DNA of 64,000 nt from DATAUD01 sp036268455 (lineage in GTDB: Bacteria; Verrucomicrobiota; Verrucomicrobiia; Limisphaerales; Palsa-1400), in the NCBI GenBank assembly GCA_036268455.1, contig DATAUD010000022.1:1-64000 (forward strand). The letters are read 5' to 3'. A program made the position numbers and the translations under genes. Position 1 is the stretch's first letter; each line of letters opens with the position of its first letter. The notes under the pieces are model-generated. The model was given only the letters and a program-made list of their open reading frames with translations, was not told the DNA's origin and did not search any database. Positions 41,395-50,899 of this stretch are shown piece after piece.

Positions 41395-44109
41395 ATGATT
41401 GCGTCAGAACAACCACCGCCGAACGCCCCGCCGCCCAAACGCAAGGCCGCCGTCAATCGCGCGTCATCCCGGCTCGCTGATGCCGCCCACGCTGATACCG
41501 CCGCCGCACTCGGCTTGATGGAAACTTCGCCGGACGGTCTTTCGGAAACAGCCGCCTGCGAACGTCTCGGAAAATACGGCCCAAACGAAGTCTCACAGGA
41601 ACAGCATAACGCCTGGTCTCAGCGCCTCTTGCATTCGGTGCGCAATCCACTCGTGATTTTGCTCTCGGTCCTCGCGATCATCACCTTTGCGACAGCGCAT
41701 GACCCGAATGACCCGTCCGCAACCACCGCCAATCTCGCGGGCGGCTGGATCATGGTAGTGATGGTAATTCTCGGGGTCGCGCTGCGCTTTATCCAGGAGT
41801 CCCGCGCGGATGCGGCCGCCGCCAAGCTCAAAGCGATGATCCGCGTCACCGCCACTGTCATCCGCGAAGGCAAACAGCGCGAAGTGCCGCTCGGCCAATT
41901 GGTTCCTGGGGACATTGTCAAACTTTCAGCAGGTGACATGGTGCCGGGGGATGTTCGGGTGCTCAGTTCCAAGGACCTTTTCATCATTCAGGCGACCCTT
42001 ACCGGGGAATCGCTGCCGGTCGAAAAATTCGACGTGACGGAAACGCGCGATAACATTTCGCCGCTGGAATTTTCAAATATCTGTTTTCTCGGCACCAGCG
42101 TCGAAAGCGGAACCGCGCAGGCCCTCGTCGTCGAAACCGGCCCGCAGACTTACCTGGGCACGATTGCCAAAAGCATGTCCGGCCAACTCGTGGAAACCAG
42201 CTTTGACAAGGGAATCAAACGGTTCACATGGCTCATGTTGCGCTTCATGGCAGTTATGGTGCCCGCCGTCTTCGTGATCAACGGCGTTCTCAAAGGGGAT
42301 TGGAAGGAAGCTTTTCTTTTTGCTCTTGCCGTCGCGGTGGGATTGACGCCGGAAATGCTGCCGATGATCGTCTCGGTTTGTCTTTCTAAGGGCGCCATGG
42401 CGATGTCGCGCAAGAAAGTCATCGTGAAACGCCTCAATTCGATTCAGAACTTTGGCGCGATGGACGTTCTTTGCACGGACAAAACGGGAACTTTGACGAT
42501 GGACCACGTCATTTTGGAAATTCACTGCGATGTTTTCAAAAACGAAAGCGATCCCGTTTTGAAGGACGCCTATTTGATCAGCCATTTTCAAACCGGGCTG
42601 AAAAACGTTCTCGATCGCGCGGTTCTGGAGCATCCCGAGGCCCTGAGAAAAAGCTCTGTCGAAACATACCGGAAAGTCGATGAAATCCCGTTCGATTTTT
42701 CGCGCCGGATGATGTCGGTCATCGTTGAAACGCCGGAGGGCGATTATCGAATGCTGACCAAGGGCGCGCCGGAATCTGTATTCAGCCGCTGTTCCCAATT
42801 CGAGAGCGACGGCGAGTTTTTTCCGATGGAGCCGATTTTGATGGGCGACCTGGTCCAGGAATACAACGACCTGAGCGCGGATGGTTTTCGCGTTCTTGCG
42901 GTCGCGGAAAAGAAATTGGACAAGCGCAACGCTTATTCCAAAGCGGACGAATCGGATTTGATTCTCAAGGGCTACATCGCGTTTCTCGATCCGCCCAAGG
43001 AAACCGCCTCCAAAGCCATCGCCGCCTTGCAGCAGCATGGAGTGACGTGCAAGGTGCTGACGGGCGACAACGACCTGGTGACGCGCAAGGTTTGCAACGA
43101 AGTGGGGCTGGCGACGGGCGAGATACTTCTTGGCAACGCCGTTGAAAACATGAGCGACCAGCAGCTTTCGCAAGCCGTCGAGAAAACGCACGTGTTCGCC
43201 CGGCTTTCACCCACCCATAAACAGCGTGTAATTGAGGCTCTTCGCCGCAATGGACACGTCGTCGGCTTCATCGGCGACGGCATCAACGACGCCCCTGCGT
43301 TGCGGGCGGCGGACGTGGGAATTTCGGTGGACAACGCCGTGGACATCGCGAAGGAATCGGCGGACATGATCCTGCTGGAAAAAAACCTGATGGTTTTGGA
43401 AGAAGGAGTCCTGGAAGGGCGCAAGGTCTTTGTCAATATTCTCAAATACATCCGGATGGGCGCCAGCTCCAATTTCGGCAATATGTTCAGCGTGCTCGGG
43501 GCCAGCATTTTGTTTCCCTTCGTTCCCATGCTGCCGATTCAAATACTGACCAACAACCTCCTCTACGATTTTTCCCAGGTCCCCATTCCAACCGACAACG
43601 TCGGCCCGGACCTCATTTCCAAACCGTTGCCGTGGGACATGGGAGAGATTACCCGCTTCATTCTGTTCATCGGCCCTGTCAGTTCGATTTTTGACTACAC
43701 GACCTACGCGTTGATGTGGTTTTTCTTCCAGTGCCGGCTGCCGGGCCTTCCTGCGCCGGCCGCTCTCGCCGGGCAATTTCTCCACGCCGACGCGGATCAC
43801 GTCTATAGGGCCGCGTTATTCCAAACCGGATGGTTCGTCGAATCGTTGATGACGCAAACGCTGATCATCCATGTCATTCGAACGCGGCAAATCCCATTCA
43901 TTCAAGCGCGCGCCAGTCTGCCGTTGACAATGACCACAGTTATCATCATGGCCGTCGGCGCATGGCTGCCGTATTCGCCGCTGGCGCCGATGCTGCGTTT
44001 CGTCCCGCTGCCCGTTATGTACTGGCCGTTCATCTTCGTAACACTGCTCTGCTATGTCGTCTTGACTCAACTGGTGAAGATGTGGCTGATCCGCAAGAGA
44101 TGGCTCTAA
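41395..44109 (+). CDS. mgtA: P-type Mg2+-transporting ATPase (MgtA/MgtB-like)
   Basis: The protein has 904 residues. Visible landmarks are AACERLGKYGPNEVSQEQHN at the start, TGESLPVEKFDVTE, the phosphorylation site VLCTDKTGTLTMDHV, KGAPESVFSRC, VGFIGDGINDAPALRAADVG and the last helices. The order and spacing match the P3B/MgtA type, and the region IPTDNVGPDLI near the end is typical. It imports Mg2+ using ATP. There is no MgtC neighbour; regulation is unknown. Downstream lie only remnants of genes. It starts at ATG 41395. Confidence 0.93.
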   Translation: MIASEQPPPNAPPPKRKAAVNRASSRLADAAHADTAAALGLMETSPDGLSETAACERLGKYGPNEVSQEQHNAWSQRLLHSVRNPLVILLSVLAIITFATAHDPNDPSATTANLAGGWIMVVMVILGVALRFIQESRADAAAAKLKAMIRVTATVIREGKQREVPLGQLVPGDIVKLSAGDMVPGDVRVLSSKDLFIIQATLTGESLPVEKFDVTETRDNISPLEFSNICFLGTSVESGTAQALVVETGPQTYLGTIAKSMSGQLVETSFDKGIKRFTWLMLRFMAVMVPAVFVINGVLKGDWKEAFLFALAVAVGLTPEMLPMIVSVCLSKGAMAMSRKKVIVKRLNSIQNFGAMDVLCTDKTGTLTMDHVILEIHCDVFKNESDPVLKDAYLISHFQTGLKNVLDRAVLEHPEALRKSSVETYRKVDEIPFDFSRRMMSVIVETPEGDYRMLTKGAPESVFSRCSQFESDGEFFPMEPILMGDLVQEYNDLSADGFRVLAVAEKKLDKRNAYSKADESDLILKGYIAFLDPPKETASKAIAALQQHGVTCKVLTGDNDLVTRKVCNEVGLATGEILLGNAVENMSDQQLSQAVEKTHVFARLSPTHKQRVIEALRRNGHVVGFIGDGINDAPALRAADVGISVDNAVDIAKESADMILLEKNLMVLEEGVLEGRKVFVNILKYIRMGASSNFGNMFSVLGASILFPFVPMLPIQILTNNLLYDFSQVPIPTDNVGPDLISKPLPWDMGEITRFILFIGPVSSIFDYTTYALMWFFFQCRLPGLPAPAALAGQFLHADADHVYRAALFQTGWFVESLMTQTLIIHVIRTRQIPFIQARASLPLTMTTVIIMAVGAWLPYSPLAPMLRFVPLPVMYWPFIFVTLLCYVVLTQLVKMWLIRKRWL

Positions 44110-44380
44110 TCTTTCAATTAAAGATGGGAAAGCGGGCCTTCCTGTGTTTGAACCAGCAAACTCTTTTGATGACCATGGGCCAACCGCGCGGCCACTCCGG
44201 CAAATAATTGTTTGTGTTAAATTGCTCGATTCCCTCGCATTTGCTGTTTCACCAGCGCCTTGCTTCTGAAAGACACTCGTGCGATTCTTAGGGACTCAGT
44301 CTCGTGGTTAAATATGGTGAAAGTGACGCGTTTGAGGTCACGGCTTATCTGACTGACAAACCGAAAGCTGGAGAGGATTT

Positions 44381-44485
44381 ATGGCCGACAAAGTAAAAGT
44401 GTGGTTTGACGCGGAGGCGGATTTCCTTGAGGTCCGCTTTTCGGACGCTCTCGGCTTTGGCCGAAACTCATTCCGCAAATGTTAA
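44381..44485 (+). pseudogene. Remnant of a DUF2283-like small protein
   Basis: A reading frame with a good ribosome site (GGAGAGG, ending about 5 bases before ATG 44381) encodes MADKVKVWFDAEADFLEVRF and stops after only 34 residues. The DUF2283 family, small proteins of 60-80 residues, begins this way, so the second half was lost. It lies in the 565-base decayed gap between the Mg2+ ATPase and the restriction genes. The stretch 44110-44380 holds nothing else recognisable. Confidence 0.5.
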
Positions 44486-44499
44486 TTTGGCTGAGATGT

Positions 44500-44697
44500 T
44501 CAGATATCAAACAACGCCGCACCGCTCCGATCATCCTGGGGGATTTAGGCCCGCTCGCCGCGGTCGGCAGGCCCGAATTGCTTGAAGCATCAAACGATCA
44601 GGATAAATGGGTCCGGCGGCACGCTACCCAAGCGCTCAAGAAAATTGACGCCGGAGCGCCAAAAAAACACGCTATTAAGGAACCACTCCAACAATGA
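44500..44697 (+). pseudogene. Remnant of a HEAT/PBS-lyase repeat protein
   Basis: The plus-strand frame reads ILGDLGPLAAVGRPELLEAS then DKWVRRHATQALKKIDAG, two helices of a HEAT repeat as found in long PBS-lyase-type repeat proteins of Verrucomicrobiota. The frame begins inside the DUF2283 remnant at 44479 with no proper N terminus and ends soon after. Together the two fragments look like a deletion junction left by insertion of the restriction-modification genes, whose last codons overlap it. Confidence 0.45.
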
Positions 44698-45286
44698 CGA
44701 GTGGTACGCCAGGCACACCGCGCCCATTTCGCACTACGTTGTAAAGCTCGCCCTCATAGTACGCCGGGCCGGACGACATTTTGGATTGCATGGATTTCAT
44801 CGCAAGCACCTCAATCCCCACGTCGATTTCGTCCCGGACATAAAAGGCCAGATGTTTCACAAATAGGTCATAAGCTACAAAGGAGTATTTGCCGAACTGA
44901 ACTTCCAGTGCCACACGGTCCTTGACGAAATCGGTTTGATTATAAGACATGATCGGTGTTTCACCCGCTTGAATAATCTCTTCCTTTTGTTCCTTGGCGC
45001 CCTTTGTCATTGTTGCACGGATTAATTTGGCGTCCCTGGTCACCCAATAGGTTACTCTGCTTTCGTTCCAATTGAGCTTTTTAAGGCGGGCGCTGAACTG
45101 TTTGTTCATTTCGATTGGCGCATAGAGGAGATTCCTCTTAATGCGTTTCTCTCCGCTGACTTTTGTCTTGCACGCTCCAGCGTCAATTGCCCCAATCACA
45201 GTTTCGACCTCCAGCCACAATCCAGGCTTGTGTACTTTAAGAAACTCAAGTCCGTTGAGGTGACTGTAAACTTCAGCAATTCTCAT
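44675..45286 (-). CDS. BglII/BstYI-like type II restriction endonuclease
   Basis: The protein has 203 residues. The active site pattern QTDFVKDRVALEVQFGKYSF has Asp, then nine residues later Glu, then Gln two later (D...E-x-Q), which is the arrangement of Asp84, Glu93 and Gln95 in BglII. The N terminus MRIAEVYSHLNGLEFLKVHK and the C-terminal YYEGELYNVVRNGRGVPGVP are characteristic of this family in my memory. The expected target is a GATC-centred six-base site such as AGATCT or RGATCY; the exact one cannot be read. The gene starts inside the end of the methyltransferase gene (four-base overlap), so the pair is coupled. Confidence 0.85.
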   Translation of the reverse strand: MRIAEVYSHLNGLEFLKVHKPGLWLEVETVIGAIDAGACKTKVSGEKRIKRNLLYAPIEMNKQFSARLKKLNWNESRVTYWVTRDAKLIRATMTKGAKEQKEEIIQAGETPIMSYNQTDFVKDRVALEVQFGKYSFVAYDLFVKHLAFYVRDEIDVGIEVLAMKSMQSKMSSGPAYYEGELYNVVRNGRGVPGVPLVIVGVVP

Positions 45287-46284
45287 GCAAGATCAAGCCA
45301 CGGCGCCGTTGTCAAACTTTTCCCCGCTTTTGCGGGATCAAAAACAGGTGTGTTCCTCGCCCGGATTCTCAAGTCACCCGAGGCTGCTTGTTGCATCCGT
45401 TCTTTGGCGATGTGATAATATCCCTCCACCGTCTCCGCCCCGGCGGTGCGACGATCATTCAGAATCGCCGCCGCAAGCGTGGACCCCACTCCCATGAACG
45501 GATCGACAACCAAATCTCCTGGTTCGGTTAGCGAAACAATAAGTCGCTCCGCCAACTCAATTGGGAACTGGCACGGGTGTCCCGTCTTTTCGATATGGTT
45601 GCTTTTGACATTCGGAAATATCCACACGTCCCCTGGGTTTTTGCCAAGGGGATTGCACGAATGTTTTCCGGCATTCGGCCCCTTGAAATACTTTTTGCCA
45701 GGATATTTCTGCGGAACTCGGATTGGATTGACGTTGAAAAAGTAATCGTCAGTTTTCGTGTACCACATGATTACTTCGTATCGGCCAGAAAGCCTCCGTG
45801 AGCAATGCAACCCGTGTTCGAAATGCCAGACGATTCGATTTCTTAACTTCATTCCAAGTCCGTCAAAAATGGGGTGCAGAAGAATATCAATTGGTAGAAT
45901 CGAGCCGTTTTCAACGTAATTTCCCACCTGCCAGCAAATCGAACCATCCTCAGCCAAGGCGCGATGACACTCTTTAATGACATTTTTTTGCCAATCGATA
46001 TATGCCCCCATGGCGCGCCGTTCCTCGTATTCCTTTCCAATGTTGTACGGCGGCGACGTAACAATCAACGAGATAGATTTATCGGGCAGCGAAGCCAGAA
46101 GGTCAATGCAATCGCCGTGATGCGCGGTTGCCGCGGCTGCGGATGAATAAGTGTCGCCGATATTCACTTTTTGAATTGTAAAATTCAGACTCGCCGCAGT
46201 CTGATAATTCTTCAGCTTTTTGCCGGAAGTACAATTCGCACTTTGCATCCTCAAAAGTGTTTCTACTTTCGTGGCGGATGACAA
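45283..46284 (-). CDS. Beta-class DNA methyltransferase of the restriction-modification pair
   Basis: The protein has 333 residues. Motif IV (TSPPYNIGKEYEE, about residues 76-88) comes first and the SAM-binding motif I (VVDPFMGVGSTLAAAIL) is near the C terminus, the beta-class order. TSPPY at motif IV favours N4-cytosine methylation, though N6-adenine is possible. The first 50 residues are atypical and a later start such as ATG 46248 is possible. It protects host DNA from the adjacent nuclease. It follows the GH2 gene by 12 bases on the same strand, perhaps using read-through transcription. Confidence 0.87.
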   Translation of the reverse strand: MSSATKVETLLRMQSANCTSGKKLKNYQTAASLNFTIQKVNIGDTYSSAAAATAHHGDCIDLLASLPDKSISLIVTSPPYNIGKEYEERRAMGAYIDWQKNVIKECHRALAEDGSICWQVGNYVENGSILPIDILLHPIFDGLGMKLRNRIVWHFEHGLHCSRRLSGRYEVIMWYTKTDDYFFNVNPIRVPQKYPGKKYFKGPNAGKHSCNPLGKNPGDVWIFPNVKSNHIEKTGHPCQFPIELAERLIVSLTEPGDLVVDPFMGVGSTLAAAILNDRRTAGAETVEGYYHIAKERMQQAASGDLRIRARNTPVFDPAKAGKSLTTAPWLDLA

Positions 46285-46296
46285 GCCGTTTAATTC

Positions 46297-48597
46297 TCAT
46301 TGCCCAATTTCCAGGGAGGCGGACTTTAAGCCAGTGGCGGAGGCGGTCAGGTGGATTTGCGTGGGAAGTGGTTCGGTTTTTACGATGGCATAGCAATCTC
46401 CCTCGAAGGCCCGGCGGTCTTGCGCCTGGAATGGCTCGTGACTTGCATTGTCGGCGCTGTCCACAGCGATAATCGCGCCGGGTTCGCCGGTCTCGAAATG
46501 AATCAGATTGACCGCGGTGGGGACGCGGGTTCCTTGAGAGTCAACAATTGTCGCGCGGACGAAAGCCAGGTTCTCAAACTGTTCTTGAGTCAAAGTTATG
46601 GATGCAGGCGGGCCCGCGGTTTGAAGGGTATGGCGCGCGACTGCCACTCCTTTATTTTTTGCGACAGCTTCTATTTTGCCAGCTTCGAATGGCACCGTCC
46701 ACACACGAGGCGAGGCGTCGGCGGGAAGGGGCTTGGTCCCAAGGGAGCGCCCATTCAAAAGCAATTCTACTTCCTCGCAATTGCTGTATGCCTCAACGGT
46801 TTCGTCGTGAGGGGAGATGTCATGAGGAGTCCAATCGGAGAATAAGGTTTGGCCGCGATCCAGCGGGGCAAAGCCTGGATCGACGGGCGTGGAGCGGTCG
46901 ATGCTCAACCGACGCGTAATTAAGACCATCGGTTTGTCAGACCACCAAGATTGACGCTGAAACGCCATAGGCTTCGGCTCAGCGCATCGGTCAAGCAGGC
47001 CCGATCCGGCCGCGATGACCGGCCAGCGGCGCGATTCGCCAAGGTAATCAACTCCGGTCCACAGAAATTGCCCGGCGTGTTCGGGATGATCGCGGCATTC
47101 GAGCCACGTTGCGCGGTCGTGCCGCTGTTCAGTGCCGATGATTTTGCGTGACGGTTTGGCATGATGGGCCGCCAGCAGTTCGTTGTCGCGATAATTGGTG
47201 CCGATCACATCCAGCAAGTCGGCTAACCCGTTGGTGTAATCTCCACTGACGTTCGGGCGGAAGAGCGCTTGCGTTACGGGGCGTGTCGGATCGTTTTCGT
47301 GGCAGACTTTCACAAATCCTTCGAGTATCTCTTTGGCAAGCGCGGCTTTCGGTGTGTCGTGGATTTCGTTTCCGACACTGTAAAGTATAATACTCGGATG
47401 ATTCCGGTCGCGCCGGATCGTGTCGCGGGCGTCCACGTTCGACCAATCCTTGAAGTAAAGATGATAGTCGTAACGGTTTTTGCCGACCGTCCAACAGTCG
47501 AAGAATTCGTCCATGACGAGAAATCCCATGCGGTCGCAAAGATCAAGAAATTCGGGGCTTGGGGGATTGTGGGCGGTCCGAATGGTGTTGACACCTAGTT
47601 CGCGCAACGCATGAAGGCAGCGTTCCCAAACACCGAGCGGAACCGCGGCCCCAAAACAGCTTCCGTCCTCGTGCAGGCAAACGCCCTTGATTTTTAAGTT
47701 TCGTCCGTTGAGCCAGAAACCCGTGGCGGGGTCGAAATGAAACTCACGAATGCCGAAGGAAACAGACTCGGTGTCGAGGCTGGTATTGCCTTCGCGCACC
47801 GTGATAAGGGCGTGGTAAAGATTTGGGCGCGCGATGTCCCAAATTCGCGGATTCTCAATGCTCGTTTCCACACTGAATTGCGCGGATGCCCCGGCGGGGA
47901 TGGTTTGGGAGCCGGACATGGTGGGCACGCCTGAAATCATCAGTCTGACGGAGACGGTTCGCGCCGTGGAAGATTGGTTGGTGACGATCATTTGCGCCCG
48001 AATAACGTCTCCGTGTGTTGTAATAAAGGTGCTCCAATGTTCAATGTGAACGGGGTCTGTGATAATGAGCTGGGCATGACGATAGATTCCCGATCCAGCG
48101 TACCAGCGGGAGGCGGGCTGCATGGAAGTATCGGCTCGCACGGAAAGAATGTTGTCCTCCCCGCCGAAATGGACGGATGAAGTCATGTCATAAATAAAAC
48201 TGACGGAGCCGCTCGGGCGATGGCCGAGATGGGCGCCGTTAATCCAAACGTCGCTATTCGCCATTACGCCGTCGAACTCCACGAACACGCGCGAATTGGT
48301 ATTGACTTCGGACAGTGTAAATTTCTTTCGATACCATCCAACGCCGGTCGGAAGGAAGGCGCCCGCTCCGGTGGCTGGGGCGTCCTTGTCAAAAGGGCCG
48401 GCGATGCTCCAATCGTGGGGAAGATTTACAGGATCCCAGGCGGTGTCATTAAATTGGGGCAGCTCCGCCCCTTCGGCATCGCCCTTGAGGAAGCGCCAAT
48501 CGCTGTCGAAGCTCGTGGTTGCGGCAAAGGCTGTTGCCGCGAAAAAGACAAGAAGAAGCGATACCAGGGTGCTTTCTATTTTCGCGACGATTGGCAT
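46297..48597 (-). CDS. Secreted glycoside hydrolase family 2 beta-galactosidase
   Basis: The protein has 766 residues. A signal peptide (about 1-26, ending TAFAA) starts at ATG 48597. The GH2 sugar-binding and immunoglobulin-like domains come first, with WDPVNLPHDWSIAGPF. The TIM barrel has LKIKGVCLHEDG, IRTAHNPPSPEFLDLCD, the acid/base Glu in LYSVGNEIHDTP and GQFLWTGVDYLGE. A later domain has NGRSLGTKPL and a C-terminal immunoglobulin-like unit. It removes beta-galactosyl or related residues from polysaccharides in the periplasm. It is divergent from the esterase gene over a 365-base region. Confidence 0.9.
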   Translation of the reverse strand: MPIVAKIESTLVSLLLVFFAATAFAATTSFDSDWRFLKGDAEGAELPQFNDTAWDPVNLPHDWSIAGPFDKDAPATGAGAFLPTGVGWYRKKFTLSEVNTNSRVFVEFDGVMANSDVWINGAHLGHRPSGSVSFIYDMTSSVHFGGEDNILSVRADTSMQPASRWYAGSGIYRHAQLIITDPVHIEHWSTFITTHGDVIRAQMIVTNQSSTARTVSVRLMISGVPTMSGSQTIPAGASAQFSVETSIENPRIWDIARPNLYHALITVREGNTSLDTESVSFGIREFHFDPATGFWLNGRNLKIKGVCLHEDGSCFGAAVPLGVWERCLHALRELGVNTIRTAHNPPSPEFLDLCDRMGFLVMDEFFDCWTVGKNRYDYHLYFKDWSNVDARDTIRRDRNHPSIILYSVGNEIHDTPKAALAKEILEGFVKVCHENDPTRPVTQALFRPNVSGDYTNGLADLLDVIGTNYRDNELLAAHHAKPSRKIIGTEQRHDRATWLECRDHPEHAGQFLWTGVDYLGESRRWPVIAAGSGLLDRCAEPKPMAFQRQSWWSDKPMVLITRRLSIDRSTPVDPGFAPLDRGQTLFSDWTPHDISPHDETVEAYSNCEEVELLLNGRSLGTKPLPADASPRVWTVPFEAGKIEAVAKNKGVAVARHTLQTAGPPASITLTQEQFENLAFVRATIVDSQGTRVPTAVNLIHFETGEPGAIIAVDSADNASHEPFQAQDRRAFEGDCYAIVKTEPLPTQIHLTASATGLKSASLEIGQ

Positions 48598-48774
48598 GGC
48601 TTTATTGGAATCTATTCGGCGCACGATGCAACAATCAGTTGGAAGGGACCCCATCGCCAAAACTGACTATGACCTCCGAGCCTTGACTGGGGAACGCTGA
48701 AAAAGCCCGCGAAATATGCGAAACCGGCAGAAACACAACAACTTAGCTGATTTGGTGCATTTTGGCAAAGTGGT

Positions 48775-48808
48775 TTGACCAGGTTTGACTGGCCTTGACC
48801 GACTTGAC
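48775..48808 (+). promoter_or_regulatory. Four helically phased TTGAC motifs
   Basis: TTGAC occurs at 48775-48779, 48785-48789, 48795-48799 and 48804-48808, with spacing of 10, 10 and 9 bases, one turn of the helix. It lies in the 365-base region between the divergent genes for the GH2 enzyme (start 48597) and the esterase (start 48963). Nothing coding is seen in that region. It may be a binding site for a regulator. Confidence 0.5.
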
Positions 48809-48962
48809 CGCCCCGAAACTTTTTTGCTTCCGGGCGGCGCGCCTGATTTCCCTCGAAGACATTGGATGTCTTACTCACAACTCAGAGTATTCCCATATAT
48901 TAATGTAATACGCAAGAATTTTCTGGGAAAAACTTGAACCATGGATTTCCCGGGTATCATCC

Positions 48963-50102
48963 ATGCTTATGGACAGCCTTGGCCGAACATTCATTTTGTC
49001 CGTTGTCTTTTCGGCGGCCGCGCTGGGGCTGGGGAATCCCGCGGCGACCGCTGAGACGCCAGCCTTGCCGCCTTTGCCATCGCCGCTGAACGTGCCGAAA
49101 CCGGGGCCAGTCGTTGATGGCCCATGCGCACCGCAGCCAATCCTGCAAGGAGGAATCGTGGTGACGCTCTTTCCGCCCGACTCGCACTTTCTCAATACCA
49201 ACCGAATCAAAGAGGCCGAGGTTTACAATATGAGCCGCGATGTTCCGGGGCGGATTCAGAGCATCACAAACATTCACAATCCTTCGATCGAAGTCCATCT
49301 GGTGGATCGAGGGCTGAACACGGGAGCCGCGGTGATCCTGGCGGCAGGCGGAGGACATAATACGCTGAACGTGGGCGGTGAAGGGGCCGATTTTGTTCCT
49401 TTTTTCTATAACTACGGAGTCAACACGATCATCCTTCGCAACCGGCTCAGGCGGGACGGCTACAATCCGCAAACGGACGAAGTGTATGACGCGCAGCAAG
49501 CGATCCGCCTGGTCCGCGCTCATGCGAAGGTCTGGCGGATTGACCCAAAGAAGATCGGAATCATGGGGTTTTCGGCGGGGGCCGAACTGGCCGCCCCGGC
49601 AGCGGTGTTTTTTCAAACTTTTGACGACGCGAACAACGACGCGAGCGATCCATTGGCCGGCATTTCCAGCCGGCCGGATTTCGTTGGAATAGTCTATCCT
49701 GGCCCGACTCCGTTTACCCGCGATCCGCAGACGCCGATCCCGACGAACTGCCCGCCTGCATTCATAGTTTGCGGCGGGTCCGGCGATGCGCAACACGCTC
49801 TTTGGGCGGACGATTACTTTGCCGCCATGTTGCGGGTCCGGGTCCCGAATATCGAGATGCACATTTACGGCCGGGGACGCCATCCGGGAGATGATTTGGG
49901 CAACGGCAGCCGAATGAGTGGCGGATTGACCGACCGCAATGGCACGCCTTACGGAACCTGGCAATATCGTTTTATTGATTGGTTCCGCGACCTTGGATTT
50001 CTTCAGAAACCGGGGATTGAAACCCTGGCGGCCAAGGACATTGCCGCGTATCGCCCGTTTCATCGGCGCGAGAGCGCCGGCGCGGTGGCTCCGCCGAAGT
50101 GA
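48963..50102 (+). CDS. Secreted alpha/beta-hydrolase esterase
   Basis: The protein has 379 residues. A signal peptide occupies about 1-30. The catalytic Ser is in KIGIMGFSAGAELAAPAA, the oxyanion region in AVILAAGGGHN, and the Asp and His in CGGSGDAQHALWADDY and YGRGRHPGDDLG, all as in BD-FAE-type and acetyl-xylan-type esterases. It could remove acetyl or feruloyl groups from plant or algal polysaccharides. It is divergent from the GH2 gene, which fits a shared use in glycan breakdown. A frame of an oxidoreductase begins 79 bases after its stop. Confidence 0.85.
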   Translation: MLMDSLGRTFILSVVFSAAALGLGNPAATAETPALPPLPSPLNVPKPGPVVDGPCAPQPILQGGIVVTLFPPDSHFLNTNRIKEAEVYNMSRDVPGRIQSITNIHNPSIEVHLVDRGLNTGAAVILAAGGGHNTLNVGGEGADFVPFFYNYGVNTIILRNRLRRDGYNPQTDEVYDAQQAIRLVRAHAKVWRIDPKKIGIMGFSAGAELAAPAAVFFQTFDDANNDASDPLAGISSRPDFVGIVYPGPTPFTRDPQTPIPTNCPPAFIVCGGSGDAQHALWADDYFAAMLRVRVPNIEMHIYGRGRHPGDDLGNGSRMSGGLTDRNGTPYGTWQYRFIDWFRDLGFLQKPGIETLAAKDIAAYRPFHRRESAGAVAPPK

Positions 50103-50181
50103 CCGGAACCGATGCCGCTCAAAGGATCGACAAAATCCTTTACGGCCATCGGTGGGGGACTTTACGCTTGTTGCGCAGAAT

Positions 50182-50898
50182 ATGGGCAAACAAATTGTCG
50201 AAATGGCGGTGGAGTCGGCCACGATGGAGTTGCCGGACACCAAAACATTGAAACTGAAATGGCCGGAAGGCTACGACGTTGATTTTAAAACGGGCCAGTT
50301 TATCACGGTTTATTTTCCGGATACGCCCGCTTATAAACGCGCCTATTCGCTTTCTTCCAGCGCGCTGGATCGCGGCTTTTACGAAATCACGATCAAACGC
50401 GACGGCAAAATGGGAACGCGACTGGTGGATTGGACGCGCGACGGCGACAAGCTTTTCGTCATCCCGCCGACGGGCCGATTCCTGCCGGTGCTGGAGCCGG
50501 AGAAACACCTGGTGTGCATCGCGGGTGGGTCGGGGGTAACGCCGTTCAGGGCGTTTGCGCGGGAGGCGGGACACCGCAAGGTGTCCACGCGCATCACGGT
50601 GTTGTATAGTGTGAGAACGCCGGTGGATATTATTTTCAACGAGGAATTCCGAAAGCTGGAGGCGCATAATCCAAATTTCAAATTTCACGTCACTTGCACG
50701 CGGCTGGCGCCGGAGGCGGATTGGACGGGGCGCCGCGGGCGAATCGATTCGCAGTGGTTGCACGAGCATTTGACGGATTTGTCGAACACGATTTTTTACG
50801 CGTGCGGGCCAAACGCGCTTGTGGACGCGGCGGAGAGACTGGTGCTGGACGAATTGAAGATTCCGAAGACGCAAATGAAAACGGAAAAGTGGGGCTAG
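50182..50898 (+). CDS. FAD/NAD(P)-binding oxidoreductase (ferredoxin-reductase-like)
   Basis: The protein has 238 residues. The FAD-binding domain carries KRAYSLSSSALDRGFYEITIK (RxYSLS) and the NAD(P)-binding domain has LVCIAGGSGVTPFRAF and FYACGPNALVDAAERL, both diagnostic of the ferredoxin-NADP reductase superfamily. There is no 2Fe-2S domain. It passes electrons from NAD(P)H to an unknown acceptor. The ATG at 50182 is chosen because earlier frames overlap the esterase. The stop is followed one base later by the gcvT start. Confidence 0.87.
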   Translation: MGKQIVEMAVESATMELPDTKTLKLKWPEGYDVDFKTGQFITVYFPDTPAYKRAYSLSSSALDRGFYEITIKRDGKMGTRLVDWTRDGDKLFVIPPTGRFLPVLEPEKHLVCIAGGSGVTPFRAFAREAGHRKVSTRITVLYSVRTPVDIIFNEEFRKLEAHNPNFKFHVTCTRLAPEADWTGRRGRIDSQWLHEHLTDLSNTIFYACGPNALVDAAERLVLDELKIPKTQMKTEKWG

Positions 50899-50899
50899 T

